DNA of 64,000 nucleotides from Nostoc cf. commune SO-36 (GCF_023734775.1 NZ_AP025732.1:5454501-5518500); one strand, 5' to 3'; shown: positions 8,872-17,696, counted from the first letter of the stretch. The notes: a model not told the origin generated them from the letters alone. Made by a program: numbers and translations.

Positions 8872-9815
8872 TTACGCCTCAATCAACACAAGTTTACGAA
8901 CCTGAGAATTATTTCCCTGAGTGCGGCGTGATAAAACGGCATTGAGCAAAAACTTCCAAGACTGAGGAGAAAGTATAGAAGAATCTATCATTGAAAGAAA
9001 ACTTTTGAGATTTTTTTGCTTCAGTGCTACTAAAATCCAATGGAGTTTCAGGTAATTTTTTATATCCTCAAAGACGGGAATCTTTGAGCGATGTTGCTCA
9101 TTTACCAAGGCGTAAATTTTTTCTTTCATCAGAATATTTGTCGCCAACCGCCGAGACAAAGAAAACTTTTGATTATAAGCACCAGGCCAGATAGTCCGGT
9201 AAGCAAGACACTGGTGAAGAAAATAGCATCGCCAAACTGGGCAATCCGAATCCAGGAATCGATGTCATCACAATTAGCATCAAGTGTAGAGTCCCAACCA
9301 CCGGTTTGTAAGAAAGCATCACGTTGGCAAGCTACTTGTACAGGCGTGCCAAAGGGTACAAGCTCTAAAAGCATGCCGTAGTGAATATCGGCTTGGGGGA
9401 TATAAAAAGCTAAACCGGGGCCAACTTGGGGAGTGCGAGAGAGTTCAACTTCATTGCCATCCACCTGAGCTGCCACACAAGAGCAGATTACAGCATCGGG
9501 ACGAAGTGCGATCGCCTTAGCCATCTCTTCTATGCAGTTGAGCGCTAAATAGTCATCATCATCTAAAAACTTAATCCAATCGCCGCTAGCTTTGGCAACT
9601 CCAGCATTTACCGTTGCTGCATGACCAAGGTTCACTTCGTTACGATGGTAAACAATCTTGTCTCCTAAACTCTTAAGATATATTTGAGTATCATCAGATG
9701 AACAATCGTCGGCAACAACCACCTCGCACTCGATTGTTTGGTTACGAGCCGAATCAATTGCTCTTTGCAGCAAATTCAAGCGATTATAGGTACTGATGAC
9801 GACGCTAAATTTCAT
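8872..9815 (-). CDS. Family 2 glycosyltransferase, interrupted by one frameshift
   Basis: A GT-A glycosyltransferase: MKFSVVISTYNRLNLLQRAI opens the nucleotide-binding fold, VVADDCSSDD and WIKFLDDDDYL supply the Asp motifs for metal and sugar-nucleotide binding, and GGWDSTLDANCDDIDSW follows. The frame breaks near 9210, where one base seems missing: the first frame ends in nonsense, while the next continues AYRTIWPGAYNQKFSLSRR through to the stop at 8872. Restored length is about 314 residues. ATG at 9815 is preferred over the upstream ATG at 9845, because the extra ten residues are outside the fold. It may be a pseudogene or a base-calling error; nearby essential genes show the same kind of break. 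Confidence 0.8.
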
Positions 9816-9970
9816 AAATTTCCCCAATGGTACAACGTTCCGCAATATAGCTTTGATCTCTTGGCTGTTGTATCAGTAAAATTATCAATCTCCAAATAGG
9901 TAGACTGAAATAGGATTATCGATTTATCATTGATGATCGTGAGATTTTTTTTAAGCAGACAGTAAAGACT

Positions 9971-10334
9971 ATGAATGCTCAAGAGATTATCCGCTCCATT
10001 GAAGCGGAACAGATAAAATCGAATTTGCCCGACATTTATGTGGGCGACACTGTAAAAGTGGGAGTAAAAATCAAAGAAGGCGAAAAATACCGCGTACAAC
10101 CCTACGAGGGAGTAGTAATTGCCAAGCGCAATGGTGGCATCAACGAAACTATTACAGTCCGTAAGGTTTTTTCAAGGCGTGGGCGTTGAGCGGGTATTTC
10201 TGTTGCATTCTCCCCGGATTGACAGCATCAAAGTATTACGTCGCGGTAAAGTCCGCCGTGCTAAACTGTATTATCTCCGCGATCGCGTAGGTAAGGCAAC
10301 CCGGATCAAGCAACGGTTTGACCGCCCTTTGTGA
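9971..10334 (+). CDS. rplS: 50S ribosomal protein L19, one frameshift in the sequence
   Basis: L19 sits at the 30S-50S interface. Residues 1-66 ([20 protein letters not shown], then [18 protein letters not shown] and [12 protein letters not shown]) run in one frame. The rest ([20 protein letters not shown], then [20 protein letters not shown]) is in another. The break is in a run of six T at about 10167-10172; removing one T restores [12 protein letters not shown] and a 120-residue protein of normal length. L19 is essential, so a homopolymer sequencing error is the likely cause. The gene heads the cyanobacterial series rplS-trnW-secE-nusG-rplK-rplA-rplJ-rplL. Confidence 0.93.
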
Positions 10335-10480
10335 TTCGTCCTTCAATCGTTATGGGAGAAATCTCAAGCGGCATCTGCCGCTAACTTGTTTTCCCAAAGA
10401 AATTGAGGTATGATGAAAATCGCTTGTTGCGTTAAACTAAAATTTAGTTCACCGCAATAACTGAATCAAAAACAGCTTGT

Positions 10481-10553
10481 GCGCTCTTAGTTCATTTGGT
10501 AGAACGCAGGTCTCCAAAACCTGATGTCGGGGGTTCAAGTCCTCCAGGGCGCG
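10481..10553 (+). tRNA. trnW: tRNA-Trp (anticodon CCA)
   Basis: The 73-nt sequence folds as a tRNA. Acceptor arm GCGCTCT pairs with AGGGCGC with one G-U pair, the anticodon stem CAGGT pairs with ACCTG around the loop CTCCAAA, and the T arm contains GGTTCAAGTCC. Anticodon CCA gives Trp. CCA is not encoded at the 3' end. Its place between rplS and secE is conserved in cyanobacteria. Confidence 0.95.
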
Positions 10554-10571
10554 CTCAAGAGCAAAAAAAAG

Positions 10572-10624
10572 CCCGAAATAATTACGCAACTGCTAACATA
10601 GCAGTTAGCGTTAATAATTTCGGG
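10572..10624. terminator. Long stem-loop after tRNA-Trp
   Basis: CCCGAAATAATTA pairs with TAATAATTTCGGG and inner arms CTGCTAA / GCAGTTAG extend the stem. There is no T tract on the plus strand, but A8 precedes the stem, so it could terminate minus-strand transcription or act in tRNA 3' processing. Confidence 0.5.
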
Positions 10625-10798
10625 TTAACTTATTGAATTTGCAGTTGTTTTGCTTCCAGTTAAGTGAAATAGAGTCGAAACTGTAAACTTGGATGACCGA
10701 ATTTTAGATTTGAGATTTTGGATCTTAAGATTGATAAGAAATTTAAAATCGACAAACCAAAATCTAAAATTAAGCTCCTTTACCTTAAGGCACGGGCT

Positions 10799-10825
10799 AA
10801 ATCTAAAATCCCAAATCCAAAATTG
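10799..10825. repeat. Heptad repeat (AAATCCA type) before secE
   Basis: AAATCTA, AAATCCC, AAATCCA and AAATTGA follow head to tail just upstream of secE. This is a degenerate seven-base tandem array, with related AAATCTA units scattered in the preceding 120 bp. Confidence 0.6.
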
Positions 10826-10850
10826 AGTGACAAAGAGAGGATAAACGGTC

Positions 10851-11071
10851 GTGGCCAAAAAAAGTGAAGCAGAATTGCCAGAACCTCCAAACGGGTTTAG
10901 CTTTGGCAACTTCATACAGGGAACCAAAGAAGAACTTGAAAAAGTAGTTTGGCCCAGTCGGCAACAATAGTAAGCGAATCCGCTGCTGTGTTGTTAATGG
11001 TGGCACTCTCGGCATCTTTGATATACTTGGTCGATGGATTGTTTGCTTGGGCAGCTAAACAGGTGTTCTGA
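10851..11071 (+). CDS. secE: Preprotein translocase subunit SecE, one frameshift
   Basis: SecE is the small membrane subunit of the SecYEG channel. GTG at 10851 opens a cytosolic segment (NGFSFGNFIQGTKEELEKVV, then WPSRQQ). The frame then breaks at about 10964-10969, where one A seems to be missing. It resumes as IVSESAAVLLMVALSASLIY and LVDGLFAWAAKQVF, which is the single transmembrane helix. Restored length is 73 residues, normal for bacterial SecE with one helix. The stop codon overlaps the nusG start (TGATG), showing tight coupling. The gene is essential, so a sequencing error is likely. It is too fragmented to appear as one open frame. Confidence 0.88.
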
Positions 11072-11713
11072 TGACTTTTGCAACAGACGAACCGCGCAAC
11101 TCAATGTTGGCAGTCGGAGGAAACAGGAGAAACAGCAGAAGCAGCGTCAAAAGAAGCACGCTGGTATGCAGTGCAAGTAGCCTCAGGCTGTGAAAAGCGT
11201 GTAAAAACTAACTTAGAGCAACGCATTCAAACTTTTGATGTAGCCGACAAAATTGTCCAGGTAGAAATTCCGCAGACGCCAGCGGTGAAAATCCGCAAAG
11301 ATGGCAGTCGCCAGCATACAGAAGAAAAAGTTTTCCCTGGCTATGTTCTGGTGCGGATGATGATGGATGATGATACCTGGCAGGTGGTACGCAACACCTC
11401 TCATGTAATTAACTTTGTCGGTGCAGAACAAAAGCGTGGTAGCAGTAAGGGTCGCGGTCATGTCAACCCAATACCACTGAGTTCTTCAGAAGTCGAACGT
11501 ATATTTAAACAAACCAACGAACAAGAGGCGGTTGTCAAAATTGACATGGCTACTGGTGATAAGATAATGGTGCTTTCTGGCCCATTTAAAGATTTTGAAG
11601 GCGAGGTAATTGAAGTTTCTCCAGAACGGAGTAAACTTAAAGCCTTGCTCTCATTTTTCGGCAGGGATACACCAGTAGAATTGGAATTTAATCAGGTAGA
11701 GAAACAGAGTTAA
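11071..11713 (+). CDS. nusG: Transcription termination/antitermination factor NusG
   Basis: NusG binds RNA polymerase and couples it to the ribosome or Rho. The NGN domain (ARWYAVQVASGCEKRVKTNL through EKVFPGYVLVRMMMDD and VINFVGAEQK) is followed by a KOW domain (GDKIMVLSGPFKDFEGEVIE). The true N-terminus is MTFATDEPRNSMLA from ATG at 11071, overlapping the secE stop. One extra base near 11113 puts the rest in another frame, starting SEETGETAEAASKEARW. Restored length is about 213 residues. The start at 11071 is preferred over TTG at 11078 because of the overlap and a sensible N-terminus. Confidence 0.92.
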
Positions 11714-11719
11714 ATACAA

Positions 11720-12145
11720 ATGGCGAAGAAAGTAGTGGCGGTCATTAAACTGGCCTTGAATGCTGGAAAAGCCAACCCAGCACCGCCAGTTGGGCCCGCC
11801 TTGGTTCAACATGGTGTCAACATCATGATGTTTTGTAAGGAGTACAACGCCAAAACAGCAGACCAAGCTGGAATGGTGATACCTGTAGAAATTTCGGTTT
11901 TTGAAGACCGGAGTTTTTACATTTGTACTCAAGACGCCACCCGCATCAGTGCTGATTCGGATGCGGCGAAAGTTGAAAAAGGCTCCAATGAACCCAACAA
12001 AAAAAAGGTTGGGTCAATTAGCAAAGCCCAATTGCAAGAAATAGCCCAAACGAAACTCCCCGACCTCAATGCCAACGACATCGACGCGGCAATGAAGATT
12101 GTGGCAGGAACGGCTAAAAATATGGGTGTAACAATCACTGATTAG
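11720..12145 (+). CDS. rplK: 50S ribosomal protein L11
   Basis: L11 forms the stalk base with 23S rRNA and the GTPase centre. The 141-residue product has the usual length. [20 protein letters not shown] and [20 protein letters not shown] form the N-terminal domain, and [20 protein letters not shown] the C-terminal rRNA-binding domain. It is the same strand as nusG, 6 bp behind it, and uncorrupted. Confidence 0.97.
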   Translation: MAKKVVAVIKLALNAGKANPAPPVGPALVQHGVNIMMFCKEYNAKTADQAGMVIPVEISVFEDRSFYICTQDATRISADSDAAKVEKGSNEPNKKKVGSISKAQLQEIAQTKLPDLNANDIDAAMKIVAGTAKNMGVTITD

Positions 12146-12146
12146 T

Positions 12147-12175
12147 CATTGATCATTGGTCATTGGTCATTAGTA
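12147..12175. repeat. Heptad repeat (TCATTGG type) between rplK and rplA
   Basis: Heptads TCATTGA, TCATTGG, TCATTGG and TCATTAG run in tandem, followed by GACAAAAGACAAAGGACA, a partial complement. It is one of three related arrays placed in successive spacers of the ribosomal operon. Confidence 0.75.
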
Positions 12176-12295
12176 AAAAACTAGCGACAAAAGACAAAGG
12201 ACATAGACGCCTTAGCGGCTTCCCGCAGGGTAGGACTGATAACTAAAAATTATCGGGGGAGAGGCGAGGCTTCGGAATTACCCCAGGAGAACAAA

Positions 12296-13009
12296 ATGCC
12301 AAAAATATCGCGTCGTTTGCAAGGACTGCAAGCAAAAGTAGAAGATAAGGATTATCATCCTTTAGAGGCTTTAGCCCTTCTCAAAGAGACAGCAACAGCA
12401 AAATTTACCGAAGCTGCGGAAGCGCATATCCGGTTGGGAATTGACCCTAAGTATACAGACCAACAGTTGCGGACAACAGTAGCACTGCCCAAAGGTACAG
12501 GACAAATCGTCCGGGTGGCGGTGATAGCCAGAGGCGAAAAGGTAAACGAAGCAAGCAACGCTGGTGCTGATATAGTCGGATCAGAAGAACTGATTGACGA
12601 AATCCAGAAGGTAGAATGGATTTTGATAAGCTGATTGCCACACCCGATGTAATGCCACAGGTGGCAAAACTGGGTAAGTTGCTTGGGCCGCGTGGTTTGA
12701 TGCCATCGCCCAAGGGTGGAACCGTAACATTTGACTTAGGAAGTGCGATCGTCAGAATTCAAAGCTGGTAAATTAGAATTCCGAGCTGACCGAACTGGTA
12801 TTGTTCATGTTATGTTTGGTAAGTCAACTTTCTCGCCTGAAGATTTGTTAGTCAACCTGAAGGCATTGCAAGAAACCATTGACCGTAACCGTCCTTCAGG
12901 GGCTAAAGGTCGTTATTGGCGCACATTTTATGTGTCAGCCACAATGGGGCCATCGATTAAGGTTGATATCAGCGCCCTACGAGATTTAAAACTGAGCGAA
13001 GCTGGTTAA
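12296..13009 (+). CDS. rplA: 50S ribosomal protein L1, two frameshifts
   Basis: L1 binds 23S rRNA at the exit-site stalk and can repress its own mRNA. The reading frame breaks twice. Near 12610 one G is missing, so the frame after DEIQK changes to [17 protein letters not shown] and [18 protein letters not shown]. Near 12751 one extra base appears, after which [19 protein letters not shown] continues to the end. The two changes cancel, giving 237 residues, the normal length. The L1 signature around [17 protein letters not shown] lies in the middle segment, which no single open frame contains. L1 is highly conserved, so base-calling errors are likelier than true mutation. Confidence 0.93.
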
Positions 13010-13011
13010 TT

Positions 13012-13068
13012 TTTAGTCGTTAGTCCTTAGTCATTTATAAAGTCAAAGGACTAATGACAAATGACAAA
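13012..13068. repeat. Heptad repeat arrays in inverted arms between rplA and rplJ
   Basis: TTAGTCG, TTAGTCC, TTAGTCA run in one sense and CTAATGA, CAAATGA in the other, so the array can fold on itself. It is immediately upstream of the L10 leader. Confidence 0.65.
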
Positions 13069-13082
13069 ATTAAATACGCAAA

Positions 13083-13225
13083 GCCGGAGACAGCAGGTGC
13101 TAATAACTTAATATCCTGCCGAGGTTAAAACTCTAATAGTCAGAATTATCACCCTTAACGGTGTGATAGGTATGGCATTCAGAGTCTTAATACTCAACCC
13201 CGGCTAAATTAGCTGGGGTTTGTTG
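13083..13225 (+). ncRNA. Ribosomal protein L10 leader with terminator-like stem
   Basis: The untranslated region before rplJ has the core of an L10-binding leader: GAGACAGCAGGTGC pairs through GCAGG (13093-13097) with CCTGC (13115-13119) in TATCCTGCCGAGG. A second stem TATCACC / GGTGTGATA follows, and then a GC-rich hairpin AACCCCGGCT-aaatt-AGCTGGGGTT (13196-13220) ahead of a T-rich stretch. Known L10 leaders let the L10-L12 complex bind its own mRNA and reduce rplJ-rplL expression. The hairpin could act as an attenuator. Structure was read by eye; no covariance model was run. Confidence 0.7.
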
Positions 13226-13279
13226 TTTGGGTTCAGGTTTAGAAAAAACGCACAAGTAGGGCACTTCACCGATTGTTTT

Positions 13280-13289
13280 AAGGAGGTGA
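13280..13289 (+). promoter_or_regulatory. Strong Shine-Dalgarno site of rplJ
   Basis: AAGGAGGTGA, a full match to the 16S rRNA anti-Shine-Dalgarno sequence, lies 7 bp before the rplJ ATG. It is unusually strong for a cyanobacterial gene and fixes the start codon. Confidence 0.85.
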
Positions 13290-13296
13290 GATTGGA

Positions 13297-13911
13297 ATGG
13301 GTAGAACACTAGAAAATAAAAAAGAAATAGTAGCTGACCTCAAAGAAACTTTGAGTAAGTCAACTCTGGCATTGGTAATTGACTATCAGGGGCTAACAGT
13401 TTCTGAAATCACAGACCTACGGCGGCGGCTGCGTCCTAGTGGCACTGTTTGTAAGGTGACGAAAAACACCCTAATGGGCATTGCCATTAAAGATGATGAA
13501 AAATGGCAGCCTTTGTCGGAATTGCTCAACGGTTCTTCCGCCTTTTTGCTGGTAAAAGAAGATTTTTCATCAGCAATTAAGGCATATCAAGAATTCCAAA
13601 AAGTCAGCAAGAAGACAGAACTTCGTGGTGGTGTACTGGAAGGTCGCCTACTCAAAGAACCTGATGTCAAGGTACTGGGAGACTTGCCATCTAAGGAACA
13701 ACTCATCGCCCAAATTGCTGGGGCTATCAACGCCTTGGCTACCAAGATTGCTGTGGGTATCAACGAAGTTCCTGGTTCACTGGCTCGTGCTTTGCAGGCT
13801 GTGTCTGACCAAGAGCAAAGTGGTGGTAGCACCGAAACTGTTGCTGTCGAAGATAGCAGCACTGAAACAACTACCGAAGGCGATAGCAGCACCGAAACTG
13901 CTGCTGAATAG
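13297..13911 (+). CDS. rplJ: 50S ribosomal protein L10
   Basis: L10 anchors the L7/L12 dimers to the ribosomal stalk. [40 protein letters not shown] and the [15 protein letters not shown] region are typical. The helix that binds L7/L12 lies at about residues 135-170. The C-terminus carries an acidic Ser/Thr tail of about 25 residues with a repeated DSSTET element, making the protein 204 residues, longer than the usual 165-180. It is controlled by the leader upstream and followed by rplL. Confidence 0.96.
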   Translation: MGRTLENKKEIVADLKETLSKSTLALVIDYQGLTVSEITDLRRRLRPSGTVCKVTKNTLMGIAIKDDEKWQPLSELLNGSSAFLLVKEDFSSAIKAYQEFQKVSKKTELRGGVLEGRLLKEPDVKVLGDLPSKEQLIAQIAGAINALATKIAVGINEVPGSLARALQAVSDQEQSGGSTETVAVEDSSTETTTEGDSSTETAAE

Positions 13912-13921
13912 ACTTCGTGGT

Positions 13922-13975
13922 TCATCAGTCAATAGTCAATGGTCATTAGCTTTTGACTAATGACTAATAATTAAT
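13922..13975. repeat. Heptad repeats between rplJ and rplL
   Basis: TCAGTCAATAGTCAATGGTC on one side and GACTAATGACTAATAATTAA on the other form inverted heptad arms in the 86-bp spacer. The hairpin might shield or process the mRNA between the two cistrons. Confidence 0.65.
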
Positions 13976-13997
13976 CAAAATTACAGGAGTTATATCA

Positions 13998-14390
13998 ATG
14001 TCTGCTGCAACCGATCAAATTTTAGAACAACTAAAAACCCTTTCTTTGTTGGAAGCTTCTGAGTTAGTTAAGCAAATTGAAGAAGCTTTTGGCGTGAGTG
14101 CAGCTGCACCCGTTGGCGGCATGATGATGATGCCTGGTGCTGGTGGTGCTGCTCCAGCTGAAGAAGCTGTTGAGCAAACCGAGTTTGAAGTGATTCTCGA
14201 ATCAGTACCAGCTGATAAGAAGATTGCCGTACTGAAGATTGTCCGGGAATTGACCGGTTTGGGTCTGAAAGAAGCGAAAGACTTGGTAGAAGCTGCGCCC
14301 AAGGCAGTTAAAGAAGGTATTGCTAAGGATGCTGCTGAAGATGCTAAGAAGCGCATCGAAGAAGCTGGCGGTAAGGTGACTATCAAGTAG
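13998..14390 (+). CDS. rplL: 50S ribosomal protein L7/L12
   Basis: The multi-copy stalk protein recruits translation GTPases. The 130-residue product has an N-terminal dimer domain ([20 protein letters not shown]), an Ala/Gly/Met-rich hinge at about 35-55, and the C-terminal factor-binding domain ([20 protein letters not shown], then [20 protein letters not shown] and an end of GGKVTIK). Start is ATG after CAGGAGT. It ends the operon. Confidence 0.97.
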   Translation: MSAATDQILEQLKTLSLLEASELVKQIEEAFGVSAAAPVGGMMMMPGAGGAAPAEEAVEQTEFEVILESVPADKKIAVLKIVRELTGLGLKEAKDLVEAAPKAVKEGIAKDAAEDAKKRIEEAGGKVTIK

Positions 14391-14499
14391 TTACAATTCT
14401 ATTAGCAGTTTTTTGTTGATCGTGTGTAAAACCCCATTCGCTTATCGGTGGGGATATAAGCACGGTTAAAATATGGGATTAGATACCCTTTAGTGATAC

Positions 14500-14910
14500 T
14501 CAGACTGCTCCCCTCGCAAAATAAGGGCGAAGAAGCTTGGAAAATTTTAAGTATGGGATTAGCTGATTACCATCCTTATTACGAAATATTGCTCCAAGAG
14601 CAAAACGGTTAATTGTGAACCGTATTGTTTCTGTCCCAATTAACTTACCTGATGAAGAATTGTTGTGCGATTCGTTAATTAGGGAATCACGGTATCCAAT
14701 CCGTAAATAACTAATCCAGCCCGACAGCAGATTACTGTCATTAAAGGCTGAATTCTCGGTCAGATGCAAGTGCAAGTCTTGCCACTTCAGACTCAGAATT
14801 GACTCCTTATCTGCCCACACCGAACAAGCTCGGTTCTTGTAGAGTGAAGCTCTTAACTGGGCGCAATCAGACGACCGTTGCGGGTTCAAAGCATTTCGTA
14901 AGAAAGTCAA
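14500..14910 (-). CDS. Unrecognised frame following the kinase remnant
   Basis: This 136-codon frame is not recognised. Its first 15 codons are just a different reading of the kinase remnant. The rest (for example LLSGWISYLRIGYRDSLINE and ETIRFTINRFALGAIFRNKD) looks protein-like, with balanced composition and alternating hydrophobic residues. It may be the tail of the gene that the kinase fragment was once joined to. I assign no function and it may not be expressed. Confidence 0.3.
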   Translation of the reverse strand: MTFLRNALNPQRSSDCAQLRASLYKNRACSVWADKESILSLKWQDLHLHLTENSAFNDSNLLSGWISYLRIGYRDSLINESHNNSSSGKLIGTETIRFTINRFALGAIFRNKDGNQLIPYLKFSKLLRPYFARGAV

Positions 14911-15190
14911 TTATATAGACATTGAGTTGCTCATCTACCAAAATATTTTCCGGCTTGATATCTCGATGAATTATCGGCGGAATCAGATTTTGCAGATATA
15001 CAAGAATTTCTAAAGTTTTAACTGCAATTTGTTTAATTTCCTCTGGTGCAAAGCTGCGGGTTTTTGCTAAAGATGGGGCATTGATATATTCTTGAACTAG
15101 ACAAAAGCCATCAGGTCGCTCAAAAGAACTCAGATAGTGGGGAATACCAGGATGATTAAGTTTCTGTAAAAATTGAATTTCTTTGCCCAC
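14867..15190 (-). pseudogene. Truncated Ser/Thr protein kinase domain
   Basis: The 107 codons encode the middle of a Hanks-type kinase: EIQFLQKLNHPGIPHYLSSF (C-helix and beta 4), the hinge CLVQEYINAPSL and the catalytic loop IIHRDIKPENILVD. The frame then ends at YIIDF, exactly at the DFG motif, and runs into unrelated codons and a stop. The glycine-rich loop and ATP-binding lysine are missing at the N-terminus, and the activation loop and C-lobe at the other end. It cannot be an active kinase and differs from the one-base breaks nearby, so it is a real remnant. Confidence 0.75.
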
Positions 15191-15585
15191 CCCACAAGAG
15201 AGTATTTAAGACAGAATCAAACTGCTGTAAGTCTTTCTAGTAGGGCTGGGGAGTGTGGAAATAGAAAAAGCGATCGCATCCTCGCTTTCCGAAATATCTT
15301 CATGCTAGACTGTAGTCAATATCAAACCTCATCACAACTCCAACGAGATAGCACAAATGAAGTAGTACCAAACACCTGTTGCGCCAAAGCAACAAATGTC
15401 AACGAAGAATAAACGCAACTAGTTTGACAGGGTTACTTCATATAGTCATGCACTAAAAATATTGTCATCATTCATATCTACAATAAACCGATTGACAAGT
15501 GTCTACGGCTGGTTTTTTGTGTCTAATCTACCCGCAGATTTTGGAAAAATGCGGGTGAAAATTTGCGAATTGAGGTTTGAGAAGA
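15191..15585. other. Intergenic spacer before the ABC-F gene
   Basis: The spacer begins with CCCACCCCACAAGAGAG, which resembles 45139-45155, so it includes a piece of dispersed repeat at the kinase break point. One HIP1 copy lies near 15271. No gene or clear RNA is seen. Confidence 0.5.
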
Positions 15586-17205
15586 ATGCCGAAAAAATCA
15601 ATATTGGTAGCTGAGAATTTAGCCTATAATCTCAGCTTATACAGAACTTTATTTCAAGGAGTTCATGTGAGTATTGAGGTGGGCGATCGCATTGCTTTAG
15701 TCGGTCGCAACGGAATAGGAAAATCAACCCTACTCAAGATAATTGCAGGTCAAATTACTCCCAATGCAGGTTCCGTTTTCTGTAATAGCGCTGTTTACTA
15801 TTTGCCCCAAATCAGCACTATCAGGCAAGAAATCACAGCAGATACAGTACTGAATTTTTTGATTTCTCTTTCTGATTATTGGTGGAATATTGAGGATATT
15901 TTACAAACACAATTCCACACAAGACTTGACTTATCTTTACCAATTGCTAACTTAAGCGGTGGAGAACTCACAAAACTATTTTTGGCAATTGGTTTATCTC
16001 AACAACCCAATTTGCTGTTGCTGGATGAGCCAACTAACCACATGGATTTGCAAGCCTTAGAAGGCTTAAGACAATTTCTACAAAATTTTACTGGCGCGTT
16101 TGTAATTGTCTCACACAAGCCTTTTTTCCTAGACCAAGTGACAGATATTACCTGGGAACTTACATCTGTTTGTTTGAAAGTATATGGAGGCAATTTTTCT
16201 CTATATCGAGAACAGAAAGAAATCGAGTTAGAGGTAGCATTGCGATCGCACGAAGTCGCTAGAAAGGAACTCAAACGTACCCAAGCCACAGCTATGCAAG
16301 AACAGCAACGCGCAGCCCAATCTAGCCGTAACGGTCGCGCCAAGTTTCTTAATGGCAGTATTGATAGAATGGCAGCAGGGCTGATTAAAACTAAAGCTGA
16401 GTTGTCTACCGGAACGGCGAAAAAGAAACATGAAGCAGCAGTAGCAAAGGCTAATCAAAAGGTTGCAGAGACGAAAGTCAAAACTACGAAAGTAACTAGT
16501 ATTCAGCTAGAAGAAAAAAATCAAAAGCGCCGAAATCTCATTAATATCCAGGGTGCAAATCTTAAAGTATCAGAACGTCTATTGATTCAAAATATTCAAC
16601 TGCATATATCATCTAGCGATCGCATGTCCATTATCGGCGCAAACGGTTCTGGTAAATCGAGTCTGGTAAAAGCAATTTTGGGGATGGAAAACCAAACAGC
16701 GATTTTAGAATCAGGTGAGGTTTTGCTAGCACCAGCGATGAAAGCTGTATATCTCGATCAAACCTACGAATTGGTAAATCGCCGATACACACTTTTGGAA
16801 AATATGCAAGTTGCTAATCCTAATCTTAGCTATCAGCTTTTGCGTCAACAGTTGGGACACTTTCTCTTTAAATATGATGACGTTCACAAAAGCGCTTCTG
16901 TATTGAGTGGGGGTGAGTTGGCAAGATTAGCAATCGCTATGATCAGTATCTCAGAAATCGATCTGCTGATTCTCGATGAGCCAACTAATAACCTGGATAT
17001 TGAAACTGTTGAACAAATGGTAGTAGGTATGAATGACTATCAAGGGGCACTTTGGGTAATTTCCCACGATCTAGACTTCCTGTGCCAAACTAACATTACT
17101 CAAAGTTTCAAGTTGAGAAAGCAAGCCTTGCAAATGACAACCTATTTACCCAATATGCCAGAGCAATATTATCGAGAATTACTCGAACTACAGGATATCT
17201 GTTAG
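15586..17205 (+). CDS. ABC-F family ATPase (ribosome-associated)
   Basis: A soluble protein of about 539 residues with two ATP-binding cassettes and no membrane segments. Cassette 1 has Walker A GRNGIGKST (40-48), the signature LSGGE (123-127) and Walker B LLLLDEPTNHMD. A charged, lysine-rich linker with helices (about 210-320) follows, and then cassette 2 with GANGSGKSS, LSGGELARLAIAM and LLILDEPTNNLD. This layout is that of ABC-F proteins, which act at the ribosomal E site in translation or antibiotic protection. The lower similarity to housekeeping EttA-like proteins and the linker length recall the Vga/Lsa/Msr group, but drug specificity cannot be read from the sequence. ATG at 15586 is preferred to TTG at 15577. 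Confidence 0.88.
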   Translation: MPKKSILVAENLAYNLSLYRTLFQGVHVSIEVGDRIALVGRNGIGKSTLLKIIAGQITPNAGSVFCNSAVYYLPQISTIRQEITADTVLNFLISLSDYWWNIEDILQTQFHTRLDLSLPIANLSGGELTKLFLAIGLSQQPNLLLLDEPTNHMDLQALEGLRQFLQNFTGAFVIVSHKPFFLDQVTDITWELTSVCLKVYGGNFSLYREQKEIELEVALRSHEVARKELKRTQATAMQEQQRAAQSSRNGRAKFLNGSIDRMAAGLIKTKAELSTGTAKKKHEAAVAKANQKVAETKVKTTKVTSIQLEEKNQKRRNLINIQGANLKVSERLLIQNIQLHISSSDRMSIIGANGSGKSSLVKAILGMENQTAILESGEVLLAPAMKAVYLDQTYELVNRRYTLLENMQVANPNLSYQLLRQQLGHFLFKYDDVHKSASVLSGGELARLAIAMISISEIDLLILDEPTNNLDIETVEQMVVGMNDYQGALWVISHDLDFLCQTNITQSFKLRKQALQMTTYLPNMPEQYYRELLELQDIC

Positions 17206-17367
17206 CCCAGCCCAGTGTAGTTTTCTCTTATGTGCCCGTAAATGCGAATTCTATTCACTAGGGCTGAAGTCGCGTATGGCATCACGTAAATTTATAACTC
17301 TACAACAGAAGCCGTAAAGCATACGGGCAAGTTATAATTCTCTTGCGGTGCAACGTAACAAAAATTT

Positions 17368-17694
17368 ATGAGTAACCCCCTTGTGCAAGCCTTTTTCGTA
17401 GGCAGAGCAGTAGCTGAAGTAGTTAATGAGCGTTTAGAGGTCGCCTTGACCGATGCTTTGAGTGATCTGGGCAAATTTGATGCAGAAGCTAGAGAGCAGC
17501 TGCGCCAGTTTACAGAAGAAGTCATAGAGCGGGCAAATCGAGCAGCAGAAGCGGCTAATAGCGGTCAAGCTACCACCGGTACTAGACAAGCCAGCCCTGA
17601 TTCCGGTGACTTGCAAGCAGATGTAGATGAATTACGGGCAGAAATTGCCCTTTTACGAACAGAATTGCAACATTATCGCAGAACTTCTGCATAA
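17368..17694 (+). CDS. Conserved cyanobacterial protein with C-terminal coiled coil
   Basis: A 108-residue protein that I recognise only as a widespread cyanobacterial hypothetical (similar to DUF6825 proteins). [20 protein letters not shown] begins a helical region. [20 protein letters not shown] continues it, a Ser/Thr/Gly linker lies at about 63-78, and [20 protein letters not shown] forms a heptad coiled coil at the end. No signal peptide or membrane helix. It precedes the UbiB-like kinase gene on the same strand. Function unknown. Confidence 0.75.
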   Translation: MSNPLVQAFFVGRAVAEVVNERLEVALTDALSDLGKFDAEAREQLRQFTEEVIERANRAAEAANSGQATTGTRQASPDSGDLQADVDELRAEIALLRTELQHYRRTSA

Positions 17695-17696
17695 AT

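Noticed and set aside
8757..8945. A 62-codon frame after the RTX gene
   Set aside because: It covers the dispersed repeat and the end of the glycosyltransferase on the other strand and is not protein-like.
10851..13009. secE, nusG and rplA as true pseudogenes
   Set aside because: These functions are essential, every domain is preserved across the breaks, and one-base corrections restore normal lengths.
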